Assembly (NCBI RefSeq): GCF_014646755.1
Contig: NZ_BMNW01000005.1
Location: 372,001-436,000, forward strand
Direction: 5' to 3'
Length of the DNA: 64,000 bases
Origin: Pseudomonas asuensis
GTDB lineage: Bacteria > Pseudomonadota > Gammaproteobacteria > Pseudomonadales > Pseudomonadaceae
Below, piece after piece: positions 17,261 to 27,046 of the stretch (position 1 is the stretch's first letter; each line of letters opens with the position of its first letter). The translations under genes were made by a program, and so were the position numbers. The notes under the pieces were generated by a model that was given only the letters and a program-made list of their open reading frames with translations, was not told the origin of the DNA and did not search any database.

Positions 17261-18658
17261 CTAGCGAGGCCGGAAGGTGCCTGCTTTCAAGGACCGTTCA
17301 ATGTCTTCCAGGCTTCGCCCGCCGGTTTCCGGCACCAGGAAGAAAATGAATAGCCAACCCAAGGCATTGAGCCCGGCATAGACCCACATGGCACCGCCCA
17401 CCCCCAGCCATTTAGTCATGGTCAGGGCGGTACCTGTCAGCAGCAGATTTGACCCCCACAGCATAGCCGCATGGGCACCGGTAGCCTGATCCCGAATCGC
17501 AAGTGGGTAGATTTCCGAGCCAGTCAGCCAACCCACCACCTGAATGCCGCCTGCGTTGAAGATCATGAAGACGATCAGGCACGCAACCACCCACCAACCC
17601 TGTGCCTCTCCCGCCAGGTTGAAATGCAGCACTGCGCCAAGCACCAGCAGTGCCACGACAGCACCTGGAATCATGACCAAGCTCAGCGTCCGACGTCCAA
17701 CCTTGTCGACAATCAACTTGCCGATCACCGTCATGACTAGATAAGTGATCGCCACCCCGAGTGCCGACCACAACGCAGCGGAGGCTCCAAAACCGGCATC
17801 CTTCAAAAAGGTCGGTGTGTAATAAATCATCATTTCGATGCCACTGAGCTGAGTGAAGGCCGCTACTCCCAAGCCAGCGATCAACGCTGGTCGCAGCCAG
17901 GGTTGGCGCATGGCCCGCCAGCCAGTCACCGAATCTTCCTCCTTCTTTTCCACGACTTCCTGAATATCGGCTATCTCCTCGCGCACCTCTTTCGAGGTAT
18001 CACGCACCTTAGCCAGTTCATGCGAGGCCTTCTTCGGTTGGGCCTGCTCGACTAGCCAGCGCGGACTCCTGGGCATTTTTGTCATTCCAAACAACAGCAC
18101 CAGGGAGGGAACAAGCGCGACGCCGATCATCCAGCGCCAGGTGAAGAGGTTCTGCCCTGCTACGCCAACAATCGCAGCCAGGAGGATCCCTACACCGATG
18201 GAAACATTGAAATAAGTAACCAGGCGACCACGCTTTTCTGGCGGAGCCAGTTCAGCAATATACGTCGGCACGATTTGGGTCGACCCACCTACAGCAAACC
18301 CTAAGACCAGGCGAGACAGGCCCAGGCACCACACATTGGGGGAAACCGCAGCGGCGACTACGCCGATGCAGTAAATACCGGCCACAATCACAATTGTCAG
18401 CCGGCGCCCAAGGGTTGCGGACATGCGCGTAGAGCTGAGTGCCCCTATCACTGCGCCTAGCAAAATGGCGGCGGTTACAAGCTCCTGAGCACGGTGATTG
18501 AGTTCGAAGTCCTGAGCGATTTGTGGCAAGGCACCGGAGATGATGCCGGTATCGTAGCCGTACAAGCCTCCGGCGATGGCTGCAACTGTGGCTACCATCG
18601 CCATATAGGCTTTCGGCTTGATACGGCTCTCCGCCGCGGGGCTAACAGCGTCTGACAT
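17261..18658 (-). CDS. MFS sugar-porter-family permease
   Basis: A 465-residue, 12-helix transporter of the sugar porter family. GGLYGYDTGIISGAL lies in helix 1. The usual signatures appear in modified form: GRR after helix 2, PRSPRWLVEQ after helix 6 and PETGGRSLEDIERSL after helix 12. It is therefore nearer to XylE/GalP/IolT than to aromatic-acid permeases. The ATG at 18658 is preferred over one five codons upstream because of a weak AGGTAG. It is separated from the acyl-CoA dehydrogenase gene by about 270 bp, so it may have its own promoter. The substrate (sugar, inositol or a pathway compound) is not resolvable. Confidence 0.85.
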   Translation of the reverse strand: MSDAVSPAAESRIKPKAYMAMVATVAAIAGGLYGYDTGIISGALPQIAQDFELNHRAQELVTAAILLGAVIGALSSTRMSATLGRRLTIVIVAGIYCIGVVAAAVSPNVWCLGLSRLVLGFAVGGSTQIVPTYIAELAPPEKRGRLVTYFNVSIGVGILLAAIVGVAGQNLFTWRWMIGVALVPSLVLLFGMTKMPRSPRWLVEQAQPKKASHELAKVRDTSKEVREEIADIQEVVEKKEEDSVTGWRAMRQPWLRPALIAGLGVAAFTQLSGIEMMIYYTPTFLKDAGFGASAALWSALGVAITYLVMTVIGKLIVDKVGRRTLSLVMIPGAVVALLVLGAVLHFNLAGEAQGWWVVACLIVFMIFNAGGIQVVGWLTGSEIYPLAIRDQATGAHAAMLWGSNLLLTGTALTMTKWLGVGGAMWVYAGLNALGWLFIFFLVPETGGRSLEDIERSLKAGTFRPR

Positions 18659-18931
18659 AGCGCTACCTGTCATATGGAAGGAATATGAAGGTATGGAGAG
18701 AGCAGTGAGTGGCGCGGTTCCCGTTAACGCCAGACGCTCTGAAGAGGTAATAGCTCAAGCAGACGCTTGTAATGGCTCAAACGTGAGCCTCTTAGGACTT
18801 GCTAGCGATTTTATACTAGCCAGTATCTATCTAAACAAACTGACGAAACACCTGCACGTTGGTGAATTATAGTTACCCGATTTGCACCTACTTTAGCGAA
18901 ATCGAAGCCATTTGCTAAAGGGTCGCTACCT

Positions 18932-20668
18932 TTATATGGGTGGCAATGGTGCCTGACCCGCTTTAACGGCCTCGACTGCCTGCCTCACGTTGATCAACAA
19001 ATAGTCGTAAACGAAACGGGCCGTCTCGCTTTTGGTTTTATAAAACGTCTCCTTTTGCTTTGGCGCAGCCAGCCGAGCCGTACGCGCCCAGGCAAAGGCC
19101 AGCCCCAACCAGCCATGCAAGCGCAGATAGTCCAGTGCTGCGCGATATGGCCATTCCTGATCATGGGAAGCCATCAAGTCCGCAGTAACCTGCTCAACCT
19201 GCATGCACGCTTGCGTTAAGTCCCTCCCGTAGCTTTCGCATGAGCGCGTCATCAAACAGCGCTCGGCTTCTTGCCTGTAGAGCCCCAACAGCATACCTAG
19301 CGCTTCGCCCCTATCCCCGATGACCTTGCGCAAGAGCAGATCGTTAGCCTGAATTTCATTGGTGCCTTCATAGATCATGGCGATCCGGCTGTCGCGCAGT
19401 GTTTGCTCGATACTAAAGTCCGTGAAGTACCCGTAACCGCCCAACACTTGCAGTGCAGCACTGGCCTGCTGAAACCCTTGCTCGGTAAAGAAGGCCTTGA
19501 TGACAGGAGTCAGCAGCGATGCCAGTTGATAGGCACGGGCGCGCTCAGTGCTATCCGCTGCATGATCAGCTAGTTCCAGCAAATGCGCCCCCCAATATCC
19601 TAACGCACGCATCCCCTCGCTACAGGCTCGAAGCTCTAGCAGAACACGCCGTATGGCGGGGTGTTGTACAAGCAAATCAGCCACTTCTGCTGTGTCTTCA
19701 GAACGATTCGGCGCACGCATCTGCCTTCGCTCTGAGGCATAAGCCAACGCCTGTTGGTAGGCCGACTCCACATGCCCTAAACCCTGCAGCCCTACGTGCA
19801 GCCGTGCTGAGTTCATCATGACAAACATGGCTGCCAACCCCCGATGAGGCTCGCCGATCAGCGAGCCCTGCGCCCCTTCAAAGCGCAAGGCACAGGTGGC
19901 ACTGCCCTTGATTCCCATCTTGTGCTCAAGGCTTTCACAATGGACACCGTTAGGCGCATCGTCGAGTTGCTTGGGTACTAAAAACAGAGACAGCCCCCGG
20001 CTACCGGCCGGTGCATCAGGCAGGCGGGCCAGTACAAGGTGCACGATATTGTCGGTCAGGTCATGCTCACCGCCAGAAATGAAAATCTTGCTGCCTTCGA
20101 GCTGGTAAACCCCCTCCCCCAGCGGCTCTGCCCGAGTACGAATCAGGCCAACATCACTGCCTGCCTGGGGCTCGGTAATACACATGGTGGCAAGCCACTC
20201 GCCACTCACAACTTTACTAAGGTAAGTCTCCTTGAGCGCTTCTGAGGCATGGGCACGCAAGCACTCATAAGCGCCATGGGCAATACCGGGATACATGGCC
20301 CAGCCGTGGTTGGCCGAGACCAGCATTTCGTGAAGCGCCGCGTCCAGCACTTGTGGCAAACCTTGCCCACCCCAGGCAGGATCACAGGCCAAAGCGGGCC
20401 AGCCACCGTTGACATATGCCTTATAGGCCTCAGCAAAGCCGGACGGCGTGGTTACTTGTCCGCCGTTCAAATGGCAGCCTTGACGATCCCCCAAAGCGTT
20501 CAGAGGCACCAGCTTGTCTACCGCAAAGCGGCCCGCCTCTTCCAAAATTTGAATAGAGAGCGCTTCATCCACTTCCTTAAAGGCTGGTATTACAGACCAC
20601 TCAATTGGGCTACTAAGCCACTCACTGATAACAAACTGCATGTCGTGTAGCGGGGGTTGGTAGGCCAT
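18932..20668 (-). CDS. Acyl-CoA dehydrogenase of the ferulate operon
   Basis: A 578-residue FAD-dependent acyl-CoA dehydrogenase of the long type with a C-terminal extension. CITEPQAGSDVG is the FAD/substrate loop and LQVLGGYGYFTDFSIEQTLRDSRI is the C-terminal family signature followed by IYEGTNEIQANDL. It begins 9 nt after the thiolase stop. The same ech-vdh-fcs-aat-acd order is known in Pseudomonas putida, where aat and acd accompany ferulate genes although the main route is non-beta-oxidative. It may act on side-chain CoA esters such as dihydroferuloyl-CoA; that is inferred. Confidence 0.9.
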   Translation of the reverse strand: MAYQPPLHDMQFVISEWLSSPIEWSVIPAFKEVDEALSIQILEEAGRFAVDKLVPLNALGDRQGCHLNGGQVTTPSGFAEAYKAYVNGGWPALACDPAWGGQGLPQVLDAALHEMLVSANHGWAMYPGIAHGAYECLRAHASEALKETYLSKVVSGEWLATMCITEPQAGSDVGLIRTRAEPLGEGVYQLEGSKIFISGGEHDLTDNIVHLVLARLPDAPAGSRGLSLFLVPKQLDDAPNGVHCESLEHKMGIKGSATCALRFEGAQGSLIGEPHRGLAAMFVMMNSARLHVGLQGLGHVESAYQQALAYASERRQMRAPNRSEDTAEVADLLVQHPAIRRVLLELRACSEGMRALGYWGAHLLELADHAADSTERARAYQLASLLTPVIKAFFTEQGFQQASAALQVLGGYGYFTDFSIEQTLRDSRIAMIYEGTNEIQANDLLLRKVIGDRGEALGMLLGLYRQEAERCLMTRSCESYGRDLTQACMQVEQVTADLMASHDQEWPYRAALDYLRLHGWLGLAFAWARTARLAAPKQKETFYKTKSETARFVYDYLLINVRQAVEAVKAGQAPLPPI

Positions 20669-20677
20669 GCCATCCTC

Positions 20678-21925
20678 TTAACTGTAGTTTGGATTTTCGA
20701 TCAGCACCGCCATGCCCTGTCCGCCGCCTATACAGGCGGCTGCAATGCCGTAGCGCTCATGATGAGCTCGCAGCTGTCGCGCCAGGGTCAGCGTTAAGCG
20801 AAGTCCGGTCGCTGCCAGGGGATGCCCCAAGGCAATCGCTCCGCCGTACATGTTTAACCGTGCGGGATCAAGGTCAAGCTCACGCTGGACGGCGAGCACC
20901 TGCGCACCTTGCGCCTCGTTAATCTCGAATCGTGCAATATCGCTTAATGCCAGCCCGCTGCGTTCGAGCAGCAAACGGATAGCCGGTGCCGGGCCGATCC
21001 CCATTACCTCGGGCGGAACCCCAACCGCCGTAGCTGCCAATAGGTTAGCCAAGCATGGCTGACTCGTCTGACTCGATCGCTTTGCCACCACCATCGCAGC
21101 GGCGCCATCGACTACTGCGCAGCTGTTACCCGCGGTTTGCACGCCGCCATCATGAATCGCTGAAAGCTGGGCTAACGCCTCCAGTGATGTGGATCGAGGG
21201 TGACTATCAATAGTCACAGAGGCGATCCGACGCGGCAATTGGATACCACGTGGCTGATACCCCTCCAGCAGGAATTCTTCTGTCTGTACGGGCACAATTT
21301 CATCTGTGAACCAGCCTGCCTCCTGCGCAGCCAGCGCCCGGTTAAAGCTTGCCAGGGCGTAGGCATCAACTTCGGCACGCGTCAGGCCGTAGCGTCGGGC
21401 CAGCTGCTCGGACGTACCGATCATATCGATCCCAGGCGCTGGGTCTAGCAAGGCTTCCCAGAGAAAGTCCTTGAACTCTACTGAAGCCCCCAGACGAAAG
21501 CCGCTACGGTGGGTATAGGCCGCGATGGGGTTGCGAGACATGGATTCACTGGCCACACACAGCGCAACCTCGGCATGCCCCAGAGCAATCTGCTCACCGG
21601 CTTGGCGCAGCAGCTCAAAGCCGGTGCCGCAGATACGCTGGACTTGCAATGCCGGCACACCTATAGGTACGCCGGCATAAAGGCCGATATGCCGTGGCAG
21701 CAGGTAAGCGTCAAAACTGGCCTGCGCCACAGACCCTGCCAGAATGCTGTCGACCTGCTCTGGCGCGACATAACAACGAGCCAGGGCTTCACGTGCTACC
21801 TTGATGCCCAAGTCAATAGGTGAAACCTGCCCCAGCGCGCCGCAGTAATCCACCCAGGGCGTACGGACGCCTCCGAGCAGCACTACATCGTCAAACGCGG
21901 AATATAAGCCCTGCTGTCGTGCCAT
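20678..21925 (-). CDS. aat: Acetyl-CoA C-acyltransferase (thiolase) of the ferulate operon
   Basis: A 415-residue thiolase. The acylated cysteine lies in QRICGTGFELL, the NEA motif in FEINEAQGAQV, the histidine in GGAIALGHPLAATG and the second cysteine in ACIGGGQGMAV, so the active site is complete. It starts 11 nt after the DUF3237 stop with AGGAAG upstream. The expected reaction is cleavage of a 3-ketoacyl-CoA to acetyl-CoA, fitting a beta-ketothiolase side branch of hydroxycinnamate breakdown. It is co-transcribed with fcs and the acyl-CoA dehydrogenase gene. Confidence 0.92.
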   Translation of the reverse strand: MARQQGLYSAFDDVVLLGGVRTPWVDYCGALGQVSPIDLGIKVAREALARCYVAPEQVDSILAGSVAQASFDAYLLPRHIGLYAGVPIGVPALQVQRICGTGFELLRQAGEQIALGHAEVALCVASESMSRNPIAAYTHRSGFRLGASVEFKDFLWEALLDPAPGIDMIGTSEQLARRYGLTRAEVDAYALASFNRALAAQEAGWFTDEIVPVQTEEFLLEGYQPRGIQLPRRIASVTIDSHPRSTSLEALAQLSAIHDGGVQTAGNSCAVVDGAAAMVVAKRSSQTSQPCLANLLAATAVGVPPEVMGIGPAPAIRLLLERSGLALSDIARFEINEAQGAQVLAVQRELDLDPARLNMYGGAIALGHPLAATGLRLTLTLARQLRAHHERYGIAAACIGGGQGMAVLIENPNYS

Positions 21926-21936
21926 CTCTGCGCTTC

Positions 21937-22458
21937 CTATTTAAGGCGATACACGCGAATCAGCACGGCGTTGCGCTGCAATGGTGCCCTTTCGACGGTT
22001 CCGGCATAAACGTAGCGATTCAACCAGCCGTAAGGGCCGTCCGGAGCGGTAATGGTCAGCGTCGAGAAGGCATAGGGCCTGGTATCCAGCTCGTGAATCA
22101 GGGCCTGGTTATGGATCGTCAGGATCGTGCCATCGTGGGTGCGCATCTCATACAAGGCATCGAGCTGCTGGACGCCATCGGCACGGACCAGCTGCCGATC
22201 CGCCCCTCCCGGCAAGACCTTGCCACGCAGCCTGGGACCAACGAAACGTCCGCCGGTAATCGGTACGATACGACGCTCCCCCAGGGGGCCCTTGCCCAGG
22301 GACACAGTATCGGCAATCTCCACGGTCGCCTCGTAAACCAGCTCCGTATGGGGAGCCACACCGGTGGCCGCTTGGGCAGTGGTCATCATCGATAAAAGCA
22401 TCCATCCCGTGACGAGTCCCATCACAGTACGCGCCTTGATCCCCACAGAGTTGTTCAT
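21937..22458 (-). CDS. DUF3237 protein with signal peptide (copy 1)
   Basis: 173 residues with an N-terminal hydrophobic signal ending near TAQAA, so probably exported. The DUF3237 core is evident from GERRIVPITGGRFVGPRLRGKVLPGGADRQ and a C-terminal GWLNRYVYAGTVER, a lipocalin-like small beta barrel in the family. Its ATG overlaps the fcs stop (ATGA), so it is translationally coupled to feruloyl-CoA synthetase. It is a paralogue of the protein encoded at 27047-27610. No enzymatic function is established; a role in handling phenolics outside the cytoplasm is inferred from position only. Confidence 0.85.
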   Translation of the reverse strand: MNNSVGIKARTVMGLVTGWMLLSMMTTAQAATGVAPHTELVYEATVEIADTVSLGKGPLGERRIVPITGGRFVGPRLRGKVLPGGADRQLVRADGVQQLDALYEMRTHDGTILTIHNQALIHELDTRPYAFSTLTITAPDGPYGWLNRYVYAGTVERAPLQRNAVLIRVYRLK

Positions 22459-24353
22459 CGCGCTGCTTCCATCGCCTCGAAACGAACAACCGAGGCGTCA
22501 TTGCCCTGGCAGATTGTCTTGATCCGATCCGCTCGCCACTGCAACACGGCGCGCTGGTTGATCGAACCTTTGTCCGTAATTTCACCTCGATCTATGGAAG
22601 GCGGCTCATCGAGCAGGCAGGCCCAGGCCAGCCGGCTGGCATTGCCGGTAGCCTCGCGATTAAGACGTTTGAGTAGTCCAGTAAGCCAAGCCCGTACGGA
22701 TGATGATGCAAGAACCTCCGCGGGGGACGCATCCTCACTCAGCCCGGACAAAGCGCGGCATTCCGGCAGCCGCGGAAAGAGCAGCACGCCCAGGCAATCA
22801 TGATCAGGGCCGACAATAACGGCGTCCTGAACATAAGGCGCACCCTCCAGCACGATGCGTGTCCGTAACGGACCAACACTGACAAACACACCCGATGAGA
22901 GCTTGAAGTCCTCAGCGATCCGTCCATCGAACATAAGCCCCAGATGCGGCTGCTGTGGGTCCGCGAACTTCAATGCATCGCCTGTGCAGTAGAACCCCTC
23001 CTCATCGAAGGCCTGGGTATTTTGCTCCGGTGAGCGCCAGTAGCCCGGCATGACGTGCGGCCCACGAAAGCGCGCTTCAAGCTTGCCATCCACAGGCGCT
23101 AATTTGACTTCGCAACCCGGCGCCGGCAGCCCCACATAGCCTGCCATAGAGAGTGGCCCTGTGGTAAAGGTGCAGGATGGCGCCGTCTCGGTCATGCCCA
23201 GCCCCGCCATCATGCGGATACGTTCACCACAATGCCGCTCGGCTACACGGTCGAGGCGGTCCCATACACTTTGGGAAAGCCCGGCGGCGGCAAAGAAGAA
23301 CAACTTTATCTTGGCGAAAAATCGCTCGCGCAACTCAGGATCATTTTCCAGCGCAGTGACTAACTCCTCCCAGCCCTTTGGCACCGTTAGATAAGCCGTA
23401 GGCGATATCTCCCTTAGATTGCGCAAGGTTTCGGCCATGCCTTGCGGCGTAGGCTTGCCCTCATCCAAGTAAAAGCTGCCACCGTTATAAAGCACGATAC
23501 CGATGTTATGACTGCCGCCAAAGGTGTGATTCCACGGCAACCAGTCCACCAGCACAGGGGGCTCTTCACCAAAGGTAGGAAAGGTTTGCAAAAGCATCTG
23601 CTGATTAGCGCACAGCATTCGCTGGGTCGTTACTACGGCTTTCGGCAACTTGGTAGAGCCGGATGTGAAAAGAAACTTGGCAATGCTGTCCGGGCCGGTT
23701 GCCTCGAAGGCCGCTTCAGCCTCGGCGCCACCGGGCTGGGCAAGCAGATCATCGAAAGGAATACAGAGCCTTCCATCAAGATCTCCTCGGGTCAGGATTA
23801 CCGGGACTTCAGTAGGGACACGTGCTTCGATGGCGCGACGGTAAAGCTCGCCATCACAGGCAAACACCATTCCCGGGTCGAGCAGATCAATGACATGTTT
23901 GATTTTGCCCAAGTCTTGAGAGAGCAGCGAATACCCTGGCGAGACCGGGCAATAAGGAATGCCTGCGTAGAGCGCCCCCATGCACAGCTGGAAGTGTTCA
24001 AGATCGTTCCCGGACAGGATGACCAGCGGGCGCTCGGCTGAAAGCCCGAACCCCAGCAGGGTTTGTGCAATGGCACGGGTGCGCTGGAGCATGTCGGCGT
24101 AGGTGATGCGCCGCCACTCCCCGCCCTGTTCACGTGCGGCCACAAAGGTGTGATCAGGCCGTACCCTGGCCCAGTGGACCAGGCGATCAAGCAGCCGCCT
24201 CGGTAACGGGGCCAGAGGTTCCAGAGCCTGCATACGGATAATGCCATTTTGCTCATGGCGGATGTCTACGGCCGGATGACCAATCGACACCGAGCGATAT
24301 CGGGGCTTGGCCGCACCAACCTTTTCAATGCACAGCTCGGACTCACAATTCAC
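22455..24353 (-). CDS. fcs: Feruloyl-CoA synthetase
   Basis: An adenylate-forming CoA ligase of about 632 residues. The P-loop is FLFTSGSTKLPKAVV. WLPWNHTFGG, GLGMTETAP and the hinge/A8 region YCTGDALKF with GRIAEDFKLSSG match feruloyl-CoA synthetases. It activates ferulate, p-coumarate and caffeate with ATP and CoA. The GTG at 24353 has a perfect AGGAGG 8 nt upstream. An upstream ATG in frame (24407) gives an odd cysteine-rich extension without a site, so GTG is chosen. It sits between vdh and DUF3237. Confidence 0.93.
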   Translation of the reverse strand: MNCESELCIEKVGAAKPRYRSVSIGHPAVDIRHEQNGIIRMQALEPLAPLPRRLLDRLVHWARVRPDHTFVAAREQGGEWRRITYADMLQRTRAIAQTLLGFGLSAERPLVILSGNDLEHFQLCMGALYAGIPYCPVSPGYSLLSQDLGKIKHVIDLLDPGMVFACDGELYRRAIEARVPTEVPVILTRGDLDGRLCIPFDDLLAQPGGAEAEAAFEATGPDSIAKFLFTSGSTKLPKAVVTTQRMLCANQQMLLQTFPTFGEEPPVLVDWLPWNHTFGGSHNIGIVLYNGGSFYLDEGKPTPQGMAETLRNLREISPTAYLTVPKGWEELVTALENDPELRERFFAKIKLFFFAAAGLSQSVWDRLDRVAERHCGERIRMMAGLGMTETAPSCTFTTGPLSMAGYVGLPAPGCEVKLAPVDGKLEARFRGPHVMPGYWRSPEQNTQAFDEEGFYCTGDALKFADPQQPHLGLMFDGRIAEDFKLSSGVFVSVGPLRTRIVLEGAPYVQDAVIVGPDHDCLGVLLFPRLPECRALSGLSEDASPAEVLASSSVRAWLTGLLKRLNREATGNASRLAWACLLDEPPSIDRGEITDKGSINQRAVLQWRADRIKTICQGNDASVVRFEAMEAAR

Positions 24354-24476
24354 GTCGCATACCTCCTGTGGGCACGCGCAGGGCCGGACACGACTGAATC
24401 CGCACACCAGACCCCACGCATGGCCAGCCTGTATCAGGCCGGTGTTGTCATTGTTGTTGTCAGGAATAGCGTGGGT

Positions 24477-25928
24477 TCAAATGGGGTAATGTCGGCGCGT
24501 TGTCTGGAGCGTGATCCAGCGCAGCTGGGTAAAGTGCTCGACCGAAGCCGCCGAGCCAAAGCTGCCATAGCCACTGCCCTTCACACCGCCGAACGGCATC
24601 TGGGCTTCGTCATGCACCGTCGGGCCATTGATGTGGCAGATGCCGGACTCGATCCGCTGGGCCAGCCCCAGGGCACGATTCACGTCGCGGCTGAACACGG
24701 CGGCAGACAAACCGTACTCGGAGTCGTTGGCTACGTGCAGGGCTTCTTCGTCATCCTTTACTCGAATGACGGATAGCATCGGCCCGAAGGACTCCTCACG
24801 GTAGAGCTTCATTTCAGGCGTTACGCCATCGATAACAGTCGCCTGCATCAGGCAGCCGTCAATCTCCCCACCTGCTGCCAAGCGTGCACCCTTGGTCAAT
24901 GCATCATCCATCAATGCCTGCAAACGCTCAGCCGGTGCCCGGTCGATCAGCGCACCCAAGACCGACGTGCTGGCTTGCGGGTCGCCAGCCAGTAGGGTTT
25001 TGGCCTTGGCAGCCAGCTTGCTTACGAACGCATCGGCAATGGATTCATGCACGATCAGCCGCTCAGTGGACATGCAAATTTGTCCTTGGTTAAAGAAGGC
25101 GCCAAAGGCAGCCGCCTCTACCGCGGCATCCACGTCTGCATCATCCAATACCAGAAGTGGCGCCTTACCGCCCAGCTCCAGCACCGCAGGCGTGAGATGA
25201 CGTGCTGCCATCTCACCAATGATCTTGCCAACTCTTGTGGAGCCCGTGAAGTTGACGCGGCGTACCGCCGGATTAGCAATGAGCCGCTCGACGATAGCCG
25301 GCGCATCCTCTGGTGCGTTGTGAATTACGTTGACCACCCCATCACCCAAGCCAGCCTCATGCAAAACATCGCCAATCAGCGCGTGTACCGCCGGACATAA
25401 CTCGGAAGCCTTGAGCACTACGGTATTGCCACAGGCCAGCGGCATGGCAATCGCACGCGTAGCCAGGATGACCGGCGCATTCCAGGGCGCAATACCAACA
25501 ACCACACCGCAGGGCTGACGCACCGCCATAGCCATCGAGCCCGGCAGGTCGGAAGGGATGATCTGTCCGGTAATCTGGGTCGTCATGCACGCCGCTTCCC
25601 GCAGGATGCCTGCTGCAAGATGAACATTGAAGCCGTACCAGTTAGGCATGGCGCCGGTCTCACCCCGTCCCGCCGCAACGAATTGGTCTGCACGGCTGGC
25701 CATAAGATCGGCCGCCTTGAGCAAACGCGTCCGGCGCTCGTTAGGCCCCAGCGCAGCCCATGCGGGAAAAGCTGCATGTGCCGCCGCGACAGCGGCGTCG
25801 GCGTCTTCAAGGCTAGCCGCTGCCGCGCGGGTGACGGCTTGCTCGGTCAACGGATTGCGGCGCTCGAACTGACGCCCATTGGAGGCCTGCACGTGACGGC
25901 CACCAATGAGCAGGGAAACCTCATACAT
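24477..25928 (-). CDS. vdh: Vanillin/4-hydroxybenzaldehyde dehydrogenase
   Basis: A 483-residue NAD(P)-dependent aldehyde dehydrogenase. VVGIAPWNAPVIL, LELGGKAPLLVLDDADVD and the nucleophile NQGQICMSTERLIV are present, the last typical of salicylaldehyde/vanillin dehydrogenases. The C-terminal region contains FGGVKGSGYGSFG. The ATG at 25928 has GAGGA 8 nt upstream; a frame extension to 25976 is unsupported. It oxidises the aldehyde released by Ech to vanillate or 4-hydroxybenzoate. It lies between ech (107-bp gap) and fcs (123-bp gap). Confidence 0.93.
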   Translation of the reverse strand: MYEVSLLIGGRHVQASNGRQFERRNPLTEQAVTRAAAASLEDADAAVAAAHAAFPAWAALGPNERRTRLLKAADLMASRADQFVAAGRGETGAMPNWYGFNVHLAAGILREAACMTTQITGQIIPSDLPGSMAMAVRQPCGVVVGIAPWNAPVILATRAIAMPLACGNTVVLKASELCPAVHALIGDVLHEAGLGDGVVNVIHNAPEDAPAIVERLIANPAVRRVNFTGSTRVGKIIGEMAARHLTPAVLELGGKAPLLVLDDADVDAAVEAAAFGAFFNQGQICMSTERLIVHESIADAFVSKLAAKAKTLLAGDPQASTSVLGALIDRAPAERLQALMDDALTKGARLAAGGEIDGCLMQATVIDGVTPEMKLYREESFGPMLSVIRVKDDEEALHVANDSEYGLSAAVFSRDVNRALGLAQRIESGICHINGPTVHDEAQMPFGGVKGSGYGSFGSAASVEHFTQLRWITLQTTRRHYPI

Positions 25929-26035
25929 GATGCGATCCTCGTTTTTATATTTGTCAGGAACTGCACACAACAGCATACGCCGGAACGCCCGCCTTAGCCG
26001 CTCAGGACGGGCCCAGGCGTCAGGGTATTCAATGT

Positions 26036-26866
26036 TTAACGACGATAGGTTTGCAGACCCGGCTTGATGCTTTTCTCGTCAAGGAACTGCTTCATGCCTT
26101 CCTCTCGGCCATGCTCGGGATCACGCAAGCGAGCCTGGTCAAGCTTGGCGTACAGGTAGTCTTCGTTCTGCTCCCAATTGAGTTCGCGGCAACGCTTGAA
26201 GCCGATCTTGGCCGCGCGCAGCACAACAGGATTCTTTTCAAGTAGCTCACGCGCCAGGGTAACCGTTTCTTCACGCAGCTGAGCCAGCGGCACACTCTTG
26301 TTGACCAGACCCATCTGAGCGGCTTTTACACCATCAAACGTGCGGCCGGTCATGATGTAATAAAGGGATTCACGATGGCCTACGGTGTCCGCCATGGCTT
26401 TGCTGACCAAATTGCCGGGCGGGATACCCCAGTTGACCTCGGAAAGACCAAACGTGGCCTCATCGGCAGCAATAGCCAGATCACAGGCCACCAGCGGGCT
26501 GAAACCACCGCCAAAACACCAGCCGTTGACCATGGCTATGGTCGGCTTGCTATACATGCGCAGCAGCTTCCACTGCCACTCGGATGCCTCACGGCGGATC
26601 TTTTCCTGAAGGATTTCAGGGCCTGCATCTACCTCGCGGAAGTATTCCTTGAGGTCCATGCCTGCGGTCCAGGCGTCACCTGCGCCGGTTAATACCAATA
26701 CACCCGCATCGGCATCCTGTTCCAGTGTCTCCAGAATCTCGCGCATTTCCCGATTCAGCGTCGGGCTCATGGCATTGCGCTTTTCAGGACGGTTAAGGAT
26801 CACCCAGGCGATGCCCTCCTCAACCTTTACCTCTACGGTTTTCCAGCGACCTTCGTAATTGCTCAT
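26036..26866 (-). CDS. ech: Hydroxycinnamoyl-CoA hydratase-lyase (feruloyl-CoA hydratase/lyase)
   Basis: A 276-residue crotonase-fold enzyme. Counting from the ATG, Tyr75, Ser123, Glu143 and Tyr239 fall exactly at the positions described for Pseudomonas fluorescens HCHL. The motifs AGMDLKEYFREVD and VNGWCFGGGFSPLVACDLA are diagnostic. It hydrates feruloyl-CoA or coumaroyl-CoA and then cleaves it by retro-aldol to acetyl-CoA plus vanillin or 4-hydroxybenzaldehyde. It is the first gene of the ech-vdh-fcs-DUF3237-aat-acd operon. A large inverted repeat, a likely operator, lies just upstream. Confidence 0.97.
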   Translation of the reverse strand: MSNYEGRWKTVEVKVEEGIAWVILNRPEKRNAMSPTLNREMREILETLEQDADAGVLVLTGAGDAWTAGMDLKEYFREVDAGPEILQEKIRREASEWQWKLLRMYSKPTIAMVNGWCFGGGFSPLVACDLAIAADEATFGLSEVNWGIPPGNLVSKAMADTVGHRESLYYIMTGRTFDGVKAAQMGLVNKSVPLAQLREETVTLARELLEKNPVVLRAAKIGFKRCRELNWEQNEDYLYAKLDQARLRDPEHGREEGMKQFLDEKSIKPGLQTYRR

Positions 26867-26914
26867 GGCGGAACCCTTATTGTTGTGCTTCTTGTAAGTC
26901 CAAGCTAAGGCAGA

Positions 26915-26941
26915 AAAATAGTTATGTCAATTAACTATTTT
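26915..26941. promoter_or_regulatory. Inverted repeat upstream of ech, candidate MarR/FerR operator
   Basis: AAAATAGTTA (26915-26924) and TAACTATTTT (26932-26941) are perfect 10-bp arms around a 7-bp spacer, about 50 bp upstream of ech. The half-site TTAACTATTTAGAT recurs near 30671-30685 upstream of the porin-MFS-DUF3237 genes, and TTAACTTTATTTGAG occurs near 27040. The spacing suits a MarR dimer. Assignment to the MarR protein at 16777 is an inference. Confidence 0.5.
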
Positions 26942-27046
26942 TAGATTTTTACAACTCCATAAGCTTTTATACTTATTAAAAATCTGGCCGTTATACGGCT
27001 GACTTAAAAGCGCTTTTTAATCGTTAACAAAATCAGTCAGTTAACT

